Counted from the stretch's first letter, positions 1 through 11,193 are shown. The stretch: DNA of 64,000 bases from Tragulus kanchil (GCA_022376925.1 JAIOJX010000003.1:39727874-39791873); one strand, 5' to 3'. Program-made: numbers and translations. The notes: generated by a model from the sequence alone, not told the origin.

Positions 1-2022
1 AAAAAATAAAAATAAAATAAATAAATAAAAAAGGAAGGAAGGAATTCAAGAAAGGGCCAGAAAGTAGTTTACTAATTCTATTTGGGAGAATACAATGATA
101 GGATATGGTGGGCAGGCAAAGGGAAGAGAATAAACTTAGTATAATTCATGGGGATTTTGGTCATCTAAGATAGAGGAAGTGAGCATATTCTACTGGATTT
201 GGGCGGACTTTGGGGGGCGTGGTTCTGTGGAAATGGCCTAGTCTTGGTCTAAGTCAAACATGAGACACTCTCCCAGCTTGGCACCTGTAGCCATGAAGAT
301 GGCTTGGCTACTGGCACATGTGAAAAGATTCATTCACTGGGGAGGGTATGTTATTTAGACAATTGCACTAATTAAATCACTGGTTGGTATATTCAGGAAG
401 TACCCTTGGGAGAACCAATCAAATTGGGTGTGACTAGAACATTTCTCTAGTCAAGAGACAAGACTAAGGAAGGAGGAAATCGTGGAAACAGCAATTATTG
501 GGTTCCACTCTCCCCACGCTTGAGCTGGAAGGAGATACGTGAGCAGAAAGGAGTCATATGAATAGGTTGAATATTGTGAATATACCTAGGAATCATGACT
601 GGTGGACAAGACTGGATACATTTATTGCTTTAAATCTTCCTCAAAAGCTTCTAAAATAAAAATTGCATGACTTTTATTTTTGGTAGATGTGATTTATAAA
701 TGGAATGCTTGGAACTGGTTATATCAACTTCATAGACAAACTTTATGGTTGCAAGTTCATCAGGTTTTAAGGAACTCTCTTGGCCACAGAATCCCCTTTC
801 CAAGTTGTTGGCCCTGGACAAATCATCATCTCTAGAGGCCACTGAAAGAGATTTTACTACTGGAAAATTCTCCCTTACATTAAATCTAAGTCTAAAATAG
901 GAAGCTAGAAATATAATAACTAAAATTATGAAAGCATAGGGTTTGGGAAGTTTTAGAGGAAAATGTGTAAAAAATTGTACAGATCTACCAGCATAATTTC
1001 CAGAGATACACATATGATTTCTTGAATTGTGGCTTTTTCTCCAGTAAAACAGCAAGCCACATGGTTACCATTAAAATTCAAAATAAAGAACCAGTCAACT
1101 GACAAAGCTATCAGAGAAACAAGGCCAAAAAATAAAAATAAAATAAATAAATAAAAAAGGAAGGAAGGAATTCAAGAAAGGGCCAGAAAGTAGTTTACTA
1201 ATTCTATTTGGGAGAATACAATGATAGGATATGGTGGGCAGGCAAAGGGAAGAGAATAAACTTAGTATAATTCATGGGGATTTTGGTCATCTAAGATAGA
1301 GGAAGTGAGCATATTCTACTGGATTTGGGCGGACTTTGGGGGGCGTGGTTCTGTGGAAATGGCCTAGTCTTGGTCTAAGTCAAACATGAGACACTCTCCC
1401 AGCTTGGCACCTGTAGCCATGAAGATGGCTTGGCTACTGGCACATGTGAAAAGATTCATTCACTGGGGAGGGTATGTTATTTAGACAATTGCACTAATTA
1501 AATCACTGGTTGGTATATTCAGGAAGTACCCTTGGGAGAACCAATCAAATTGGGTGTGACTAGAACATTTCTCTAGTCAAGAGACAAGACTAAGGAAGGA
1601 GGAAATCGTGGAAACAGCAATTATTGGGTTCCACTCTCCCCACGCTTGAGCTGGAAGGAGATACGTGAGCAGAAAGGAGTCATATGAATAGGTTGAATAT
1701 TGTGAATATACCTAGGAATCATGACTGGTGGACAAGACTGGATACATTTATTGCTTTAAATCTTCCTCAAAAGCTTCTAAAATAAAAATTGCATGACTTT
1801 TATTTTTGGTAGATGTGATTTATAAATGGAATGCTTGGAACTGGTTATATCAACTTCATAGACAAACTTTATGGTTGCAAGTTCATCAGGTTTTAAGGAA
1901 CTCTCTTGGCCACAGAATCCCCTTTCCAAGTTGTTGGCCCTGGACAAATCATCATCTCTAGAGGCCACTGAAAGAGATTTTACTACTGGAAAATTCTCCC
2001 TTACATTAAATCTAAGTCTAAA
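1..2022. repeat. Direct-repeat pair DR1 (1-896 and 1127-2022)
   Basis: Bases 1-896 recur at 1127-2022 (offset 1126) essentially without change. The first copy may be cut by the window edge. Both begin in an A-rich stretch followed by a short AAGG run. After the copies end, the first continues with 'atag' and the second with 'tgttt'. The intervening 897-1126 holds nothing I recognise. No gene is seen in the unit; the reading frames in it have no recognisable domain. The near-identity with no shared repeat family suggests a recent or artificial duplication. Confidence 0.93.
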
Positions 2023-2028
2023 TGTTTA

Positions 2029-2234
2029 GGGCTGTCTTGATGGCCCAGATGGGGAAGAACCTGTCTGCAATGCAGGAGACTCAGATTTGATCCTTGCGTC
2101 AGGAAGATCCCCTGGAGAAGGTCATGGCAACTCACTCCAGTATTCTTGCCTAGAGAATCCCATGGACAGAGGAGCCTTGTGGGCTACAGTCCGTACTGGA
2201 CATTACTGAGTGGCTCACACCGTCACTTTCACTT
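2029..2234 (+). mobile_element. Bov-tA SINE
   Basis: A tRNA-Glu-like head ('gggctgtcttgatggcccag', then 'gtctgcaatgcaggagac') is followed by the Bov-A body: 'ccctggagaagg', 'cactccagtattcttgcc', 'cccatggacagaggagcc' and the degenerate tail 'actgagtggctcacac'. This is a standard ruminant SINE, transcribed by RNA polymerase III in its active state and moved by LINE machinery. Flanking 'tctaaatg' occurs on both sides but not directly abutting, so the TSD is uncertain. Confidence 0.9.
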
Positions 2235-2416
2235 TCTAAATGCTAAAATGTATACATTTTGCTTCCTGATTGAATCTTAAACACCATACTCATTAATCAA
2301 GTCTTCAGTAATGTTTCTTGATTTTGTTTATGTCATCAAAAATCTTGCCTTACTTTTCTTAGGTTCATGTATGTGCTTTATATGGTGCTGATTTCACCAT
2401 GTGTACTATTAAATAT

Positions 2417-2921
2417 TTAGGCTGGTAAAATAATTGCAATTTTGGACTGTGAGTTTTTGATCATTATAATTAGGTTCAAACACATCTTTATTAACCAAAA
2501 TAGGAATCATTACAATCAACACATTTTTGCCAATGAGAAAATAAGTTTGTTTATTCCTGTAGCATAAAAATCTATGCTTCAGGATGTGACAAACTTTGGA
2601 AAATCTTTTCTGCATCCTGCTGCTTCTGGAAGTATTCTTCCTGCACAAAATTGTTAAGATGTTTTATGAAGTGATAGTTGGTTGGCGAGAAGTCGGGTGA
2701 ATATGGTGGATGAGGCAAAACTATGTAGCCCACTTGTTCAACTTTTGAAGCATTGATTGTGAGACTCGTGGTTGGGTGGTGTTGTGGAGAAGAATTGGGC
2801 CCTTTCTTTTGACCATTGCTTGCTGCAGGCACTGCAGTGTTTGCTGCATCTTATTGATTTGCTGATTGTACTTCTCAGATGTAATGGTTTAACTGTTGGG
2901 ATTCTGGTCTGCCGATCAGAC
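2417..2921 (-). mobile_element. Mariner 3' part, first duplicate (Hsmar1-like)
   Basis: Starts with a degenerate mariner terminal repeat ('ttaggctggtaaaataatt'), followed by the transposase C-terminal coding region on the minus strand. The frame at 2572-2832 contains HPPYSPDFSPTNYHFIKHL, the conserved block next to the last catalytic Asp of mariner transposases. It belongs to DR2 and is cut at the duplication join at 2918-2921, so it is probably not a separate insertion from the body at 3745-6402. Confidence 0.85.
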
Positions 2922-3356
2922 TAAGGAAGGAGGAAATCGTGGAAACAGCAATTTGGGTTCCACTTTCCCACGCTTGAGCTGGAAGGAGATACGTGAGCAG
3001 AAAGGAGTCATATGAATAGGTTGAATATTGTGAATATACCTAGGAATCATGACTGGTGGACAAGACTGGATACATTTATTGCTTTAAATCTTCCTCAAAA
3101 GCTTCTAAAATAAAAATTGCATGACTTTTATTTTTGGTAGATGTGATTTATAAATGGAATGCTTGGAACTGGTTATATCAACTTCATAGACAAACTTTAT
3201 GGTTGCAAGTTCATCAGGTTTTAAGGAACTCTCTTGGCCACAGAATCCCCTTTCCAAGTTGTTGGCCCTGGACAAATCATCATCTCTAGAGGCCACTGAA
3301 AGAGATTTTACTACTGGAAAATTCTCCCTTACATTAAATCTAAGTCTAAATGTTTA

Positions 3357-3562
3357 GGGCTGTCTTGATGGCCCAGATGGGGAAGAACCTGTCTGCAATG
3401 CAGGAGACTCAGATTTGATCCTTGCGTCAGGAAGATCCCCTGGAGAAGGTCATGGCAACTCACTCCAGTATTCTTGCCTAGAGAATCCCATGGACAGAGG
3501 AGCCTTGTGGGCTACAGTCCGTACTGGACATTACTGAGTGGCTCACACCGTCACTTTCACTT
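3357..3562 (+). mobile_element. Bov-tA SINE, DR2 second copy
   Basis: Near-identical duplicate of the SINE at 2029-2234 with the same flanks. It was copied with DR2, not inserted independently. Confidence 0.88.
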
Positions 3563-3906
3563 TCTAAATGCTAAAATGTATACATTTTGCTTCCTGATTG
3601 AATCTTAAACACCATACTCATTAATCAAGTCTTCAGTAATGTTTCTTGATTTTGTTTATGTCATCAAAAATCTTGCCTTACTTTTCTTAGGTTCATGTAT
3701 GTGCTTTATATGGTGCTGATTTCACCATGTGTACTATTAAATATTTAGGCTGGTAAAATAATTGCAATTTTGGACTGTGAGTTTTTGATCATTATAATTA
3801 GGTTCAAACACATCTTTATTAACCAAAATAGGAATCATTACAATCAACACATTTTTGCCAATGAGAAAATAAGTTTGTTTATTCCTGTAGCATAAAAATC
3901 TATGCT

Positions 3907-4773
3907 TCAGGATGTGACAAACTTTTGGAAAATCTTTTCTGCATCCTGCTGCTTCTGGAAGTATTCTTCCTGCACAAAATTGTTAAGATGTTTTATGAAG
4001 TGATAGTTGGTTGGCGAGAAGTCGGGTGAATATGGTGGATGAGGCAAAACTATGTAGCCCACTTGTTCAACTTTTGAAGCATTGATTGTGAGACTCGTGG
4101 TTGGGTGGTGTTGTGGAGAAGAATTGGGCCCTTTCTTTTGACCATTGCTTGCTGCAGGCACTGCAGTGTTTGCTGCATCTTATTGATTTGCTGATTGTAC
4201 TTCTCAGATGTAATGGTTTAACTGTTGGGATTCTGGTCTGCCGATCAGACTGACAGCAGACCACCAAACAGTGGCCGTGACCTTTTTTTTTTGGTGCAAG
4301 TTTGGCTTTGGTAGGTACTTTGGAGCTTCTTCTCAGTTTCACTATAGACCTGGCCATTCCTGGCTGTCATGTAAAATGCAGTTTTCATCACATTTCACAA
4401 TCTGATCAAGAAATGGTTTCCTGTTGCATAGAATAAAACAGTGCTTTAATAAGGACTTTTTAAATTTGCGGTTTGCTCATGAGGCATCCACTTCTCAAGC
4501 CTGTTCACCTTTGCAGTTTGCTTCAAATGTCAAATGATCTTAAATTGATCAATATTGAGTTCTTGGGCAGCTTCTCCTGTAGTTGTGAGAGGATCAACTT
4601 TGATGATCTCTCAGTTGGTGTTGTCAACTTCCAATGGCCATCTTGAGACTCTTATCTCCTTTGCACAACTCTGCATTATATATTAGCAGTTCCTTAGGCC
4701 AAATCGTTGTTGATGTTGTAAGTTTGTAGGCAGTTTTACAACCCATTTTGAACTTGAATAAGAAATCGCTTGG
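3907..4773 (-). pseudogene. Mariner transposase relic, copy 1
   Basis: On the minus strand the remnant runs from an N-terminal 'FLFKFKMG' block near 4770 to the C-terminal 'HPPYSPDFSPTNYHFIKHLNNF' block near 4050-3980. Active mariner transposases have an N-terminal paired helix-turn-helix DNA-binding region and a C-terminal DD34D RNase-H-like catalytic core. Only the segment around the third acidic residue (PDFSPTNYH) is easy to see here. The frame is broken between 4624 and 4357 and between 4161 and 4067, so no full-length enzyme can be made. Confidence 0.8.
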
Positions 4774-4792
4774 GGCTTTCCCCGTGGTCCAG

Positions 4793-5026
4793 GTAAGACA
4801 CGCTTGTAAGGCGTTTAACCTGGCTGGAAGTCCCAGGCCCACTGCTAACTGTTCACTTTGCATTTGCTTCAAATGTCAAATGATCTTAAATTGATCAATA
4901 TTGAGTTCTTGATATTTATAATTAGGTTCAAACACATTTTATTAACAAATGGATCATTGGAGAACACTGCCAATATATTGGTTTTTCTGTGCTCTATCTT
5001 CAATGTCCTTTGTTTTTGCTCCTGCT
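4793..5026. other. Scrambled, error-rich patch between duplicates
   Basis: This stretch is a degraded patchwork of nearby sequence. 4793-4850 looks like a damaged CHR-like SINE head. 4851-4911 repeats 4503-4565. 4912-4980 is a deletion-ridden version of 2455-2545. 4989-5030 is a shortened version of 3900-3950. Many single-base deletions relative to the clean copies suggest uncorrected single-read sequence rather than evolved DNA. Confidence 0.7.
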
Positions 5027-5830
5027 CTTCTGGAAGTATTCTTCCTGCACAAAATTGTTAAGATGTTTTATGAAGTGATAGTTGGTTGGCGAGAAGTCGG
5101 GTGAATATGGTGGATGAGGCAAAACTATGTAGCCCACTTGTTCAACTTTTGAAGCATTGATTGTGAGACTCGTGGTTGGGTGGTGTTGTGGAGAAGAATT
5201 GGGCCCTTTCTTTTGACCATTGCTTGCTGCAGGCACTGCAGTGTTTGCTGCATCTTATTGATTTGCTGATTGTACTTCTCAGATGTAATGGTTTAACTGT
5301 TGGGATTCTGGTCTGCCGATCAGACTGACAGCAGACCACCAAACAGTGGCCGTGACCTTTTTTTTTTGGTGCAAGTTTGGCTTTGGTAGGTACTTTGGAG
5401 CTTCTTCTCAGTTTCACTATAGACCTGGCCATTCCTGGCTGTCATGTAAAATGCAGTTTTCATCACATTTCACAATCTGATCAAGAAATGGTTTCCTGTT
5501 GCATAGAATAAAACAGTGCTTTAATAAGGACTTTTTAAATTTGCGGTTTGCTCATGAGGCATCCACTTCTCAAGCCTGTTCACCTTTGCAGTTTGCTTCA
5601 AATGTCAAATGATCTTAAATTGATCAATATTGAGTTCTTGGGCAGCTTCTCCTGTAGTTGTGAGAGGATCAACTTTGATGATCTCTCTCAGTTGGTCGTT
5701 GTCAACTTCCAATGGCCATCTTCGAGACTCTTATCTCCTTTGCACAACTCTGCATTATATATTAGCAGTTCCTAGGCCAAATACGTTGTTGATGTTGTAA
5801 GTTTTCGTGGCAGTTTTACAACCCATTTTG
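5000..5830 (-). pseudogene. Mariner transposase relic, copy 2
   Basis: DR3 duplicate of the relic at 3907-4773, with the same C-terminal HPPYSPDFSPTNYH block (frame 5000-5236) and the same upstream broken frame (5142-5432). The first few codons of the lower frame come from the scrambled patch. The SINE at 5853 interrupts the coding region at its N-terminal side. Confidence 0.78.
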
Positions 5831-5852
5831 AACTTGAATAAGAAATCGCTTG

Positions 5853-6185
5853 GGGCTTTCCCCCGTGGTCCAGCGGGTAAGGACACCGCCTTGCAGTGCA
5901 AGGGGTGCCGGTTTGAGCCCTGGCCTGGGAAGATCCCACGTGCCGCGGAGTGGCTGGACTGATATGTCCAATTACCGAGTCAGAGCTCTGGAGCGCATGC
6001 GCCCAGAGCCAGCGCTCTGCAGCGACAGACGCCACCGCGATGGGAGGCCCACAGGAGCCAAAGAACAAAGACGGATGAACACAGAGAAACGAAAGACCAA
6101 TAGAAGTGGCCCGCCTGCTCCCCTCTTTACCTAGCCCGACCCCCGCCCAAAATAAATAAATAAATAAATCTTTAAAAAAAAAAAA
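5853..6185 (+). mobile_element. CHR-like tRNA-derived SINE, long form, inside mariner
   Basis: Begins 'gggctttcccccgtggtcca' with RNA polymerase III A-box-like and B-box-like ('ggtttgagccctgg') segments, then a GC-rich body holding 'gctctggagcgcatgcgc'. It ends with '(aaat)n' and a poly-A run. A 13-base TSD 'aagaaatcgcttg' flanks it at 5840-5852 and 6186-6198, within the mariner, so the SINE is younger than the mariner. It retains many CpG sites. I assign it to the CHR-like group by its head; the exact subfamily name is not known to me. Confidence 0.9.
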
Positions 6186-6198
6186 AAGAAATCGCTTG

Positions 6199-6402
6199 AA
6201 TTTGCTTTTCATCTAACATTATTTCCCTAGTCTAAAATAGGTCAAAAATAAATAACAAGTAATAAACTTTAGTAAAAAAAAAAAGTGAGAAATGACCATT
6301 GAAATGATATATAACATAGCCACATTTCTTTAATAATGTATTACAACATCAAACAGCAAAGTTCAGCAATGCAAAATCACAGTTAATTTTGTACCAACCT
6401 AA
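6199..6402 (-). mobile_element. Mariner 5' end and terminal repeat
   Basis: Mariner sequence resumes after the SINE and ends in 'aattttgtaccaacctaata', the inverse of the mariner terminal repeat ('ttaggttggt...'). It pairs with the degenerate repeat at 2417 or 3745. Flanking TA is consistent with the TA target site of the superfamily. Confidence 0.8.
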
Positions 6403-6411
6403 TACAAAACT

Positions 6412-6861
6412 CTCTTTTTTATTGAAATATATTTGATTCAAAATATTATATTCATTTTTGGTATATAACATAGCGCTTCAGTGTTTGTACAGGTTATACA
6501 AACTATACACCATTAAAAGTTATTAAGACAATGGCTATAATTACCTATGCTCTACAACATATCCTTGATGAATATCTGATTTATACATAGCAGTTTGTAC
6601 CTCTTAACATCATACCCCTAACGTGTTCCTGTCCCTCCTTCCCTGTCACCTTTGTAATGATGGCTTTGTTTACTGTGTACATGACTCTGTAGTTGTTTCA
6701 CTATATACATTCATTTGTATTATTTTTTAGATCCTGCATATAGGTGATATTATATAGTATTTGTCTTTCTCTATCTGATTTATGCCACCAAGCATAATAT
6801 CTCCAGGCTGATCCGTGATGTTATAAATGGCAAAATTTCTTTTTATGGCTGTATAATATTC

Positions 6862-6905
<44 letters not shown>

Positions 6906-7560
6906 TTTATGCATTTGTCTGTTGATGGACACGGGTACTTCCATATCTTGGTTATTGTAAATAGTGCTGCTATGAACATTGGGATACATATATCTTTTTA
7001 AATTCGTGTTTTTGCTTGTTTGGATATATTCCCAGGACTGGATTTCCTTTATCACAGGATAGATCCATTTTTAGTTTTTTGAGGAAGCCTCCTAATGTTT
7101 TCCATACTAGCAGCATCAATTTATATTCTCACCAACAGTATAAAATGTTCCCTTTTCTCCACATCCTTGCCATCCATGTTATTTGTGTTCTTTTTGATAA
7201 TAGCCATTCTGACAGATGTAAGGTGATATCTCACTGTTGTTTTGATTTGTATTTCTCTAACAGGGTTGAGCATTTTTTCATGTGCCTGTTAGCCACCTTT
7301 GAAAAATGTCTACTCAGGGGTTCTGCCCATTTTTATTGGATTGTTTGCATTTTTGGTATTGAGTTGTATGAGCTTTTTATATATTTTGGATAGTAGTATC
7401 TCATTTGTACTATCATAGGTGAGTATGTTCTCTCTTTCCATAGATTGTCTTCTCTTTTGGTCAGTGGTTTCCTCTGCTGTATAAGTACTTTTAAGTTTAA
7501 TTTGAAAATTCTTATAATAATTATGGGTAATATAAACTGTTGAGAATATTAATGTGGCAT
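6412..7560 (-). mobile_element. L1 LINE, 3' part, antisense
   Basis: Read on the minus strand this gives the end of L1 ORF2. The frame at 6843-7055 has EYIQTSKNTNLKRYMYPNVHSS, and 7310-7570 ends in KNANNPIKMG, both typical of the ORF2 C-terminal half. The 3' UTR side faces low coordinates. Frames are broken and the 5' side is missing, so it is an inactive 5'-truncated copy. A TG microsatellite sits inside it. Confidence 0.85.
6865..6902. repeat. (TG)n microsatellite
   Basis: About 18 uninterrupted TG units inside the L1, ending in 'ta'. Likely length-variable between individuals. Confidence 0.95.
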
Positions 7561-7959
7561 GACATAGCAAAGCATTAAAAATGCTTCTCTTTATCAGGTT
7601 AAACCCTTTCCTTTAAAAGTAGATGTTGTTAAAGTTATGATATTCTTCCATATCTAGGTGAAGCCTTTGAGTATCATGCCATGTAACTCCACCACTTTTA
7701 GCCTCTCTCCAGTTGCAATTGTCCTCTCTGTGACTGCAATGTATCTACCTCCCTGGCTTTCATTAAAGAGTTTAACACTGGACTCATATCTTTCTTTACC
7801 ACTCTAAATGCTGCCTTCATTTCTAGTCATTTTCTATCTGTATAACTTATACTTTCATTATATTATATTCATAGATTCTTGATTTCCTTCTCAAGAATGC
7901 ATTTAACAACTATTAGAGCAACTGACCTAATTGGGTAAATGGTACCAATGCTGGCTGTG
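7561..7959. other. No recognised feature
   Basis: AT-rich sequence between the L1 and a mariner scrap. I see no coding signal, repeat family or structured RNA here. Confidence 0.5.
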
Positions 7960-8060
7960 GAAGCATTTTTTCTGCAAAAATTGGTTGAGATTCTTTAAGA
8001 AGTGGTAGTTGGTTGGTGGGAGGTGGATTTGCAATACAAATTGGTAGACTTCAGCTTACC
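7960..8060 (-). mobile_element. Possible mariner scrap
   Basis: The run 'tctgcaaaaattggttgaga' followed by 'gaagtggtagttggttgg' resembles the minus-strand mariner C-terminal region ('cacaaaattgttaagatg', 'gaagtgatagttggttggcg') seen near 3970-4015. It is short and diverged, so it may be a fragment of a related element or a chance match. Confidence 0.4.
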
Positions 8061-8205
8061 CCATGACATAAGCCAGCGATCCTTTTCCATTTCCATTTTC
8101 AATTCTCATTTCCATTTCCCACAGTACCAATTCCAAACCTTATCACTCTTCTCAAACCCTTCATCTTATCTGCATTCCCCTATTCTAGTCAATTCCCCTC
8201 ATCTT

Positions 8206-8489
8206 TTTTTTTTTTTTTAATTTTGGCCTCTTTTTTATTGGTTTTTAATTAATTTATTTATTTATCCATCTTCATTATTTGGCCTGTGTGGGCCTCCCAT
8301 TGCAGTGGCCTGCTTCATTGCAGAGCACTGGCTCCAGGCACATGCACTCCAGAGAGCTGGCTGGCTCATAATTGAATACACTGGTCCAGCTGCTCTGAGG
8401 CATGTGGGATCTTCCTGGGCTGGAGATGGACCCAGTGCCCCTTGCACTGCAAGGTGGACTCTTCACCCACTGGACCACCGGGGAAGCCC
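8206..8489 (-). mobile_element. CHR-like SINE, short form
   Basis: Reads in reverse: poly-T, then 'ttggcctgtgtgggcctccc', a GC-rich body and the inverted tRNA-like head ending 'ggggaagccc'. A perfect 15-base TSD 'aattcccctcatctt' lies at 8191-8205 and 8490-8504. Its tail stops soon after the 'atggat' segment, lacking the extra 'gaccaatagaagtggccc' block of the long form. Confidence 0.92.
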
Positions 8490-8510
8490 AATTCCCCTCA
8501 TCTTAAATAA

Positions 8511-8722
8511 GTGTAAGTCACTTCAGTCATGTGCGACTCTGCGACCCAGTGGACTGTAGCCCGCCAGGGTCCTCTGTTCATGGAATATCTCAGGCAAGAA
8601 TACTGGAGTGGGTTGTCATTTCCTCCTCCAGAGGATCTTCCTGATCCAGGGATCAGACCTGTGTCTTTTATGCCTCTTGCATTGGCAGGCAGGTTCTTTA
8701 CCACTGTGCCACCCAGGAAGCC
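8511..8722 (-). mobile_element. Bov-tA SINE
   Basis: Inverted Bov-A body ('cagtcatgtgcgactctgcg', 'ggcaagaatactggagtggg') followed by the inverted head with 'ctttaccactgtgccaccca'. It lies 22 bases after the preceding CHR-like SINE. Short flanking similarity ('ttaaataag' and 'ttaaacaaataag') may be a decayed TSD. Confidence 0.9.
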
Positions 8723-8741
8723 ACCTTAAACAAATAAGTTG

Positions 8742-11053
8742 GTCAAATTCCAGCCTTTTTGCTTTTTGTAATAGGAAAAGATCTCACTCTTCTGTCCCCG
8801 TCATTGCTTAATTTCCTAGAGTCCTCATTGTTGTGTAAAAATCTGCCTTGAACATAAGTGACTTAAACATGTGTTGTTCTTCAAGCTTTTGGCAGTTGCT
8901 TGGGCTCAGGTGGATGACTGTTTTGTGAAGTTCCAGTTAGGTAGATGTTGATCAGTTCTCAGGTTATCTAAAGCCTTGACTGAGGTGTGAGGCAAAAATG
9001 GCTCTTCCACACCTATGTCTGAAACTTTAGCTGAGATAGCTGGGCTAGGCATTTCTCTCTCTCTTTGTGGCCTCTCTATAAGGCTAGTTTCCTCACAACA
9101 TGTGCTTACTGGATAGTTGTTTATCTTCAAAAATAGCTGGCTTCTTTCAGAGAAAGTATTCTGAGAAACTCAGTTAAGGTGTCACAAGCTTTTATGACCT
9201 ATGTTCATGAGAAGTGATGAAGCCATTCAATGTCAGCTATGCCTCTTTCCACTGCCAGATAAAAGGGGAGGAAACTGCTTAAGAATATATAGAGAGACAT
9301 GATTATTTGGGAAAGGAGACTAGCTAATACACCTGACTTTATGGATCTTAAGAACTTTAGAAGCTCATGCAGTTAATGTATACTCTTCTTGTGGCTGCCG
9401 TTTGCCTACTCACAGTCATGTTTACAAATATACATTTATGTCTTGATTAGGGTATTCATTTCTAGTTAATTAATTTCATGAATACTACTTAATGAAATTA
9501 GAAATTAATAATACTGTTGGTAACAGAACCCTTTTTACTTAGAAATTTAAAAAGAAAAAGTCATCTCTATTGTTAGGTTAATAATGCTAATACTATAGTG
9601 AAGACACCCCATAGATATATCTCATAAATCTCATATGTGGAACATATAAAGAGAAAAGTTTCTGAAGAATATTAGAAAATATTCTCAAAGATATTCCAGA
9701 AATCCTAGGCTCATTGGTTGTTACCAAAATGTAAAGGAAAATAGGAACTGGGGAGATAGGATATGGAGACCTTTTTCTGTATATCCTCTCATATTGCTTG
9801 TATTTTCTACCATTACAATATATTAACCATTACATGCATGCATACTTATTACATAAATGGACTATCATAAAATAAAACTAAACAATAAACAGCTAAATAA
9901 AAGTGTCAAATTCCAGCCTTTTGCTTTGTAATAGGAAAAGCTCACTCTTCTTCCCTGTCATTGCTTAATTTCCTAGAGTCCTCATTGTTGTGTAAAATCT
10001 GCCTTGAACATAAGTGACTTAAACATGTGTTGTTCTTCAAGCTTTTGGCAGTTGCTTGGGCTCAGGTGGATGACTGTTTTGTGAAGTTCCAGTTAGGTAG
10101 ATGTTGATCAGTTCTCAGGTTATCTAAAGCCTTGACTGAGGTGTGAGGCAAAAATGGCTCTTCCACACCTATGTCTGAAACTTTAGCTGAGATAGCTGGG
10201 CTAGGCATTTCTCTCTCTCTTTGTGGCCTCTCTATAAGGCTAGTTTCCTCACAACATGTGCTTACTGGATAGTTGTTTATCTTCAAAAATAGCTGGCTTC
10301 TTTCAGAGAAAGTATTCTGAGAAACTCAGTTAAGGTGTCACAAGCTTTTATGACCTATGTTCATGAGAAGTGATGAAGCCATTCAATGTCAGCTATGCCT
10401 CTTTCCACTGCCAGATAAAAGGGGAGGAAACTGCTTAAGAATATATAGAGAGACATGATTATTTGGGAAAGGAGACTAGCTAATACACCTGACTTTATGG
10501 ATCTTAAGAACTTTAGAAGCTCATGCAGTTAATGTATACTCTTCTTGTGGCTGCCGTTTGCCTACTCACAGTCATGTTTACAAATATACATTTATGTCTT
10601 GATTAGGGTATTCATTTCTAGTTAATTAATTTCATGAATACTACTTAATGAAATTAGAAATTAATAATACTGTTGGTAACAAAACCCCTTTTTTACTTAG
10701 AAATTTAAAAAGAAAAGTCATCTCTATTGTTAGGTTAATAATGCTAATACTATAGTGAAGACACCCCATAGATATATCTCATAAATCTCATATGTGGAAC
10801 ATATAAAGAGAAAAGTTTCTGAAGAATATTAGAAAATATTCTCAAAGATATTCCAGAAATCCTAGGCTCATTGGTTGTTACCAAAATGTAAAGGAAAATA
10901 GGAACTGGGGAGATAGGATATGGAGACCTTTTTCTGTATATCCTCTCATATTGCTTGTATTTTCTACCATTACAATATATTAACCATTACATGCATGCAT
11001 ACTTATTACATAAATGGACTATCATAAAATAAAACTAAACAATAAACAGCTAA
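8742..11053. repeat. Direct-repeat pair DR4 (8742-9896 and 9905-11053)
   Basis: The segment beginning 'gtcaaattccagcc' is present twice. The offset falls from 1163 to 1156 because the second copy lacks several bases within its first 60 bases, mostly in T runs ('cctttttgctttttgt' against 'ccttttgctttgt'). After that the copies agree closely. Indels concentrated at one edge are typical of uncorrected read ends. No gene or repeat family is recognised in the unit; the 74-codon minus frame has no known domain. Confidence 0.93.
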
Positions 11054-11141
11054 CAATAAATGTGCGACTACAATATACTTAGATTTACTCTTGGAATATC
11101 CTGCAATATAATAAGTTAAGAAATATTAGCTCTCTTTTATG

Positions 11142-11193
11142 ATATATATATATATATATGCATGTGTATAAATGTGCACATACACAGACACAG

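Larger units (their letters stand above)
1587..4250. repeat. Direct-repeat pair DR2 (1587-2921 and 2918-4250)
   Basis: The segment starting 'agactaagg' at 1587 runs to 2921 and starts again at 2918. The join has only the 4-base overlap 'agac'. The copies differ by a 3-base indel near 1618 and a one-base T-run difference near 3922. The unit starts in unrecognised DNA, includes a Bov-tA SINE, and ends inside a mariner, so it follows no biological element boundary. Part of it is also in DR1, so 1587-2022 is present three times. Confidence 0.93.
3745..5839 (-). mobile_element. Mariner body, interrupted and internally duplicated
   Basis: Continuation of the minus-strand mariner from its 3' terminal repeat at 3745 towards its 5' side. 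Transposase-derived frames are seen at 3907-4161, 4067-4357, 4624-4872, 5000-5236 and 5142-5432. A normal mariner is about 1.3 kb; this stretch is longer because part is present twice (DR3) and 4793-5026 is a scrambled patch. The N-terminal helix-turn-helix side is recognisable near 4770-4640 ('FKFKMG', then 'LCKGDKSL'). The element is dead: frameshifts and stops separate its conserved blocks. Confidence 0.85.
3952..5873. repeat. Direct-repeat pair DR3 (3952-4792 and 5027-5873)
   Basis: From 'cttctggaagtattcttcct' onward, 3952-4792 recurs at 5027-5873 (offset 1075 rising to about 1080 through single-base indels). The first copy runs into a corrupted version of the SINE head that is intact in the second. 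The second copy is clean around its SINE insertion, so 5027-6404 is likely the more trustworthy version of this locus. Confidence 0.9.

Noticed and set aside
5853..5940. tRNA gene at SINE heads
   Set aside because: The heads have A- and B-box-like segments but no complete cloverleaf, and are joined to SINE bodies.
5772..6212. A 146-codon minus-strand frame
   Set aside because: It is the reverse strand of the SINE at 5853-6185 plus flanking mariner.
8906..10286. Conserved 74-codon minus frame present twice (8906-9130 and 10062-10286)
   Set aside because: The two are DR4 duplicates; near-identity of the whole unit makes the conserved frame uninformative.
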